Source: Bacteroidota bacterium (GTDB lineage: Bacteria > Bacteroidota > Bacteroidia > Chitinophagales > JADJOU01). From it: a stretch of DNA of 64,000 bases. The position numbers were made by a program, and so were the translations under genes. The notes under the pieces were generated by a model that did not search any database, had not been told where the DNA came from, and saw only the letters and a list, made by a program, of their open reading frames with translations. This document shows, in pieces, positions 63,903 through 64,000 of this stretch. The DNA is taken from NCBI GenBank assembly GCA_016713645.1, contig JADJOU010000007.1:124001-188000 (forward strand), written 5' to 3'. The number at the start of each line of letters is the position of its first letter. The stretch's first letter is position 1.

Positions 63903-64000
63903 ATGTCTTCTAATACATTTATACCTAAAACGATTAAATTTTGGAAAACGACGTCTATGCTCTTTTTAGGCGTAATCGCTTTTTTCGTTTTGATGAATTT
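63903..64000 (+). CDS. N-terminus of a membrane protein (possibly a penicillin-binding protein), partial
   Basis: ATG 63903 opens MSSNTFIPKTIKFWKTTSML and FLGVIAFFVLMN up to the window end. The short cytoplasmic Lys-rich segment followed by a single hydrophobic helix resembles the anchor of a bifunctional transglycosylase/transpeptidase of Bacteroidota. Only 32 residues are visible, so the assignment is weak and other single-pass proteins fit equally. Confidence 0.4.
   Translation, partial: MSSNTFIPKTIKFWKTTSMLFLGVIAFFVLMN

Noticed and set aside
1..64000. CRISPR arrays, insertion sequences and integrase genes
   Set aside because: No regularly spaced perfect repeats, no transposase-like frames with DDE motifs and no terminal inverted repeats were seen.

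Overview
The window reads as a chromosomal segment of an AT-rich member of the Bacteroidota. The evidence is a complete gldKLMN type IX secretion/gliding core preceded by a PorP/SprF-type gene, secreted proteins with T9SS C-terminal sorting domains, Bacteroidota-typical families (DUF4476, DUF4256, DUF1761, CHASE3 kinases with long coiled coils, lmo0937/YtxH stress proteins), and repeated TAnnTTTG promoter -7 elements ahead of genes. The order within the phylum cannot be fixed from the sequence alone.

Layout. 0-3 kb is accessory: a partial secreted repeat protein, a broken DUF2971 gene and a truncated ORF6N gene. 3-11 kb holds a fused coenzyme-B12 acyl-CoA mutase (IcmF), an acyloxyacyl-hydrolase-like outer membrane protein, a small lipoprotein and a broken FAD/Fe-S oxidase. 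11-17.3 kb is an envelope/osmotic-stress type module: CHASE3 histidine kinase, response regulator, AraC regulator, CsbD, coiled-coil lipoprotein, outer membrane barrel, lmo0937 peptide, YtxH, holin-like membrane protein and a partner. 17.3-25.4 kb continues with a universal stress protein, an MBL/beta-CASP hydrolase, a PAS kinase, a REC-Crp fusion regulator, a PfkB kinase, MscL, a methyltransferase and a porin-like protein. 25.5-25.9 kb is the tmRNA gene. 26-39.7 kb contains a PpiD-like foldase, a membrane pyrophosphatase, DUF4256, DUF4476, rpsU, an ABC permease, DUF1761, dut, a nucleotidyltransferase, a TPR protein and a lipoprotein with fifteen 13-residue Asp/Gly repeats. 39.7-52.7 kb is mostly on the minus strand: M23 peptidase, START protein, trxB, rpiB, subtilase, two secreted proteins, htpG, hutH and gltX. 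52.7-62.6 kb is on the plus strand: polysaccharide deacetylase, PorP/SprF, gldK-L-M-N, OmpA/TSP3 protein, grpE and dnaJ. The window ends with a YhcG-type nuclease and the start of a membrane protein.

The strongest anomaly is about 25 apparent single-base indels, many at homopolymers, that break otherwise well-conserved genes. This looks mainly like uncorrected sequencing or assembly error, but the density is several-fold higher in the 11-17 kb stress module than elsewhere, so genuine decay there is possible. I annotate such genes across the break and give the position of each suspected indel.

Regulatory observations of note: a 19-base motif shared at almost the same distance upstream of the CHASE3 kinase and of csbD; a Crp/Fnr-like palindrome between the MBL gene and the kinase/REC-Crp pair; two adjacent palindromes upstream of trxB; and degenerate heptanucleotide repeat elements at the 3' ends of two minus-strand genes.
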